Source: JBMDXB01 sp048594885 (GTDB taxonomy: Bacteria; Acidobacteriota; Vicinamibacteria; Vicinamibacterales; 2-12-FULL-66-21). From it: a stretch of 64,000 nucleotides of DNA. Location: the NCBI GenBank assembly GCA_048594885.1, contig JBMDXB010000107.1, positions 31,756-95,755 of the forward strand, written 5' to 3'. Made by a program: the position numbers and the translations under genes. Below are positions 61,606-64,000 of the stretch, in pieces. Below the pieces are notes generated by a model, which was given only the letters and a program-made list of their open reading frames with translations, did not search any database and was not told where the DNA came from. The first letter of the stretch is position 1; each line of letters opens with the position of its first letter.

Positions 61606-63324
61606 TCACCGACCCTGCAGAGTCGTTCCACGCTGAGCATCCAGCAGCGCCGCACACTCCAAAGCGCGACGAACCAGGTCCTTGGGAGCTCCGTGGAGGC
61701 GCAGAAGCGCGATCGCGTTTCGCGTTGTCGCCGGTCCAGGCCGCAGCTGATGGTCGAAGATCAACCCATCGGGACCGACAGCGTCGCCAAAATGAAACGC
61801 GGAATAATCGTCCGGCAGGAGGTCTACGAGTTCACCGTCGTGTGTTGCCGCAATCACAACGTGGGGATTGGTCCGCCCAGCATTGGACACCAGTTCCAAG
61901 AGGACAGCTTGTCCCGCGGCGATGCGTTCCACAGCGTTCGTGCCGCGAAACAGTTCGTCCAAAAGAAACAAATGCGGCGCAGGGCCAACGCTTACCTCCA
62001 CCAGTCCGAGGAGGTTCTCTACTTCGGCGATGTAATAGCTCTTGCCGCTCAAAAGATCGTCGGATCGGCCGATACAACTGCGCACGCTGAACACGGGAGC
62101 GTAGTATTCCGACGCCAGACAAGTATTCAGCGTCTGCGGCAGAACGACGGTCACGCCAACTGTTCGGAGGAACGTCGATTTGCCAGACATGTTGGAACCG
62201 GTTATCAGCAGCCCTCGACCGGGAGCCAGGCTGACGCTATTCGGTACCGCGTCGACCAGAAGAGGGTGTCGGAGGTTGCTCAGTTTCGCAGGCGCGCCAG
62301 GTTGCACAAAGCTCGGCCGGGTCCAATCACGCCGTCCGGCGCGGAAGGACGCAGTGCTGATAGCAGCATCCACTTCACCCATCGCGGCAATCACGCGTAA
62401 GAGGGCGGCGTGGTGCACGCGAAGGTCGCGAGCGCCAAAGTACACACCGTTTGCATCCAGAAGGAATGCCAGGTTCAGGTACTCGTAAACAACACCGCCT
62501 ACGTCACTGACCATGATGGGCAACATGCCCGCACCCATCGGAAGCATCAACGGGTCGCCGCTAATCCACCTGGCGATCGTCTTGAGACGACCGAGGGAAG
62601 GTGTGTCGGCCTGGATGGAGCCAATGAGAGGCCGGACATCGGCGCCGCCGAAGAAGCGAAGGGACTCGGCAGTCTTGACGACCGGCGCGATCTGCCGAAA
62701 GGCGGCCGCTAGCGCCCCAATACGGCGATCGGTGAAGTAACGCACGCCAACGTTAATCACAAGGACGCTGATAAATGCCGGGGTGAGTTGTGGCAACAGC
62801 AATGCCAGACCGAGGAGCAAGATCGTTGCGGCCGTGAGAATCGGAAATACCACGTACCACGGGCGTGTCTCGATGGCATCCGGGCGGGCGAGCCACCACA
62901 GGTCGTAACCGTGGGGATCTCTCAAACGGGAAAGTGCCGTCTGCGCTCGTTCTCGCAACGGACCGTCAGATTCGAGGCGGCTGACGAGCACTTCGAATAC
63001 GTCGAGATTGTCAGCGACCGGAAAGGTCCGCAGACGATGATAGAGCGCGTGCTGTCCGAGCGTGCTCTCTGTTCGGTCGAGAACAGAGAAGACGTCGTCG
63101 AGGTCCAAGTCCTCCCATGTACGAGAATCGAGCGACGCCCCGGACCCCATGTTGGACAGGCGGGACCGGTGGGACTCGGCAATTGCCTCCATCTTTCGCT
63201 CGCGATTGACCGGTTGCCCCCATCTGGCACGGATCTGAGCCAGAGCCCGTGCTCGCCCGCGCCGGACGGCCGGAGCTCCGAGGCCCAAGAGGGCTACGAA
63301 AGCGACGACGACCAAGGGGGCCAT
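61606..63324 (-). CDS. Membrane-anchored MutS-like ATPase
   Basis: 572 aa. N-terminal helix (about residues 2-18) and a paired hydrophobic stretch (about 160-200, VFPILTAATILLLGLALLLP) precede the MutS core and ATPase: Walker A ITGSNMSGKSTFLRT, Walker B LFLLDELFRGTN, then VVIAATHDGELV. The mismatch-recognition domain of MutS1 is absent. Membrane MutS-related proteins of this build occur in Bacteroidota, Acidobacteriota and others with unknown role. Codon and base use appear less GC-biased than neighbours, a hint of transfer. Upstream are the ATG at 63324 and a gap of about 100 nt. Confidence 0.88.
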   Translation of the reverse strand: MAPLVVVAFVALLGLGAPAVRRGRARALAQIRARWGQPVNRERKMEAIAESHRSRLSNMGSGASLDSRTWEDLDLDDVFSVLDRTESTLGQHALYHRLRTFPVADNLDVFEVLVSRLESDGPLRERAQTALSRLRDPHGYDLWWLARPDAIETRPWYVVFPILTAATILLLGLALLLPQLTPAFISVLVINVGVRYFTDRRIGALAAAFRQIAPVVKTAESLRFFGGADVRPLIGSIQADTPSLGRLKTIARWISGDPLMLPMGAGMLPIMVSDVGGVVYEYLNLAFLLDANGVYFGARDLRVHHAALLRVIAAMGEVDAAISTASFRAGRRDWTRPSFVQPGAPAKLSNLRHPLLVDAVPNSVSLAPGRGLLITGSNMSGKSTFLRTVGVTVVLPQTLNTCLASEYYAPVFSVRSCIGRSDDLLSGKSYYIAEVENLLGLVEVSVGPAPHLFLLDELFRGTNAVERIAAGQAVLLELVSNAGRTNPHVVIAATHDGELVDLLPDDYSAFHFGDAVGPDGLIFDHQLRPGPATTRNAIALLRLHGAPKDLVRRALECAALLDAQRGTTLQGR

Positions 63325-63424
63325 AGGAAGCGCTCACTGTAACAGTGATTCTCCGAAGGACATACTGTCGCATCCAAGAGTCCTATTGGTTCCAAACCGC
63401 GCCGGTTTGGTCCACCACATCCTC

Positions 63425-63814
63425 TCAGTCATCACCCCGCGGGTGGCGCAGGAACAGCAGCCAGTACTCGGCGCCCGTCGCCGCGCCGATGGCGGCGCTC
63501 AGCAGCACGAACACGACGAACGCAAAGGACGGAGTGAAGCTGCCGTCGACGGCGCCGACGACGAGGCCCCATGCGGAGAACGGCAGTGCGCCGGCGACGA
63601 GACCGAGCCCGGTCACCTCGAACCATCGAGTTCTGCCGCGAGCGAGCCACCACGCGAGCAGGGGAGCGGCGACAACCAGGGCGGCGACGAGCGCGACGAC
63701 GGCCGCCACGATCGCTCCCGGGCCGAGAATCGGCAGCGTCAGCACGAATGCAGTCGCCGGCGTCAGCAGGGCGAGCGGAACAACGATATCGGCGAGGAAG
63801 GCTCGTGGATTCAT
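63425..63814 (-). CDS. Four-helix membrane protein of unknown function
   Basis: 129 aa. Hydrophobic segments: IVVPLALLTPATAFVLTLPI, GAIVAAVVALVAALVVAAPL, VTGLGLVAGALPFSAWGLVV, and SFAFVVFVLLSAAIGAATGA. No family assigned. Alone between the MutS-like gene and a hairpin near the window end; 63815-64000 has no other gene. Confidence 0.7.
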   Translation of the reverse strand: MNPRAFLADIVVPLALLTPATAFVLTLPILGPGAIVAAVVALVAALVVAAPLLAWWLARGRTRWFEVTGLGLVAGALPFSAWGLVVGAVDGSFTPSFAFVVFVLLSAAIGAATGAEYWLLFLRHPRGDD

Positions 63815-63915
63815 CGAAACGCGACCCCGGATGGCGGCGCAAAGAACGAGAACCCGATCCGAACTGATATGGAAAGACCGGTGTCAAGAGAAACGGTTGT
63901 TCGATAGCACTCCAA

Positions 63916-63952
63916 GTGCACGCCCGGCTTATGAGGCCATCCGGGCGTGCAC
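63916..63952. repeat. Perfect 12-bp inverted repeat with 13-nt loop
   Basis: GTGCACGCCCGG and CCGGGCGTGCAC. A stable hairpin downstream of nothing visible on either strand inside the window; could terminate a gene that lies beyond the right edge. No T-run follows. Confidence 0.7.
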
Positions 63953-64000
63953 GCTGTTGGGATCCAGTCAGCTGATCGGCTGAGCGGCAACGACGATGAA

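Noticed and set aside
61606..63324. Mismatch-repair mutS
   Set aside because: The mismatch-binding N-terminal domain is missing and hydrophobic helices are present; only the ATPase core is shared.

Overview
This is a 64 kb chromosomal window from a high-GC Gram-negative bacterium, most likely an Acidobacteriota of the Vicinamibacteria type. That placement is an inference from gene content: an ADOP-type FtsX permease without its own ATPase, TAT-exported Gfo/Idh/MocA oxidoreductases, PknB-type kinases fused to TolB-like and TPR modules, a GMC oxidoreductase paired with a gluconate-dehydrogenase subunit 3, a carboxypeptidase-regulatory/VWA surface protein, DUF1206, and an ECF sigma factor coupled to a tiny membrane protein. 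Genes are dense, with many ATGA/GTGA stop-start overlaps.

Layout. 0-5.7 kb: 3' part of a giant pyruvate:ferredoxin-type oxidoreductase, a CBS-domain protein and a frameshifted membrane protein. 5.6-10.6 kb (minus strand): AsmA-like protein, YCII protein, exported amidohydrolase with TPRs, clan-A glycoside hydrolase. 10.7-14.8 kb: a 1212-aa protein joining kinase-like, amylase-C-like, metallophosphatase, HAD-like and carbohydrate-binding modules, then a small acidic protein and a relic of a second glycoside hydrolase gene. 14.8-21 kb: ECF sigma operon, secreted protein plus Ser/Thr kinase plus DUF1206 cluster, and ispH. 21-25.2 kb: ankyrin protein, then a two-gene operon of a bitopic membrane protein and a divergent FtsZ/tubulin-like GTPase. 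25.2-32.7 kb: lipoprotein plus TolB/TPR kinase, Gfo/Idh/MocA protein, GHL10-like secreted hydrolase. 32.7-36.7 kb: vapBC toxin-antitoxin pair, degraded glycine-zipper gene, exported methyltransferase and a second Gfo/Idh/MocA. 36.7-44.4 kb: ABC exporter parts and the GMC dehydrogenase pair, separated by an unusual CCCTGGT/ACCAGGG tandem array. 44.5-46.4 kb: SPFH/Arc-like/DUF3592 operon behind an 11-bp direct-repeat operator candidate. 46.4-56.5 kb: RND adaptor, VWA protein, phosphatase, hybrid histidine kinase, lgt, esterase, TerB-like protein and an exported HExxH protein. 56.5-61.3 kb: tRNA-Lys(TTT) carrying a 4.75 kb island bounded by a 42-bp duplication of the tRNA 3' end, with an AlpA-like regulator and an ImmA-like peptidase but no recognisable integrase. 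61.3-64 kb: membrane-anchored MutS-like ATPase and a small membrane protein.

The most noteworthy candidates are (i) the FtsZ-like GTPase and its membrane partner, which look like a membrane-linked cytoskeletal module separate from cell-division ftsZ; (ii) the kinase/phosphatase/HAD mega-fusion, flanked on both sides by 5' ends of a glycoside hydrolase gene that share the same GTG start; (iii) the integrase-less tRNA-Lys island; and (iv) a family of intergenic GACCAA-type repeat arrays, two of which are linked to a conserved 16-bp motif. Most functions given are family-level assignments made by reading the protein sequences; no database search was run.
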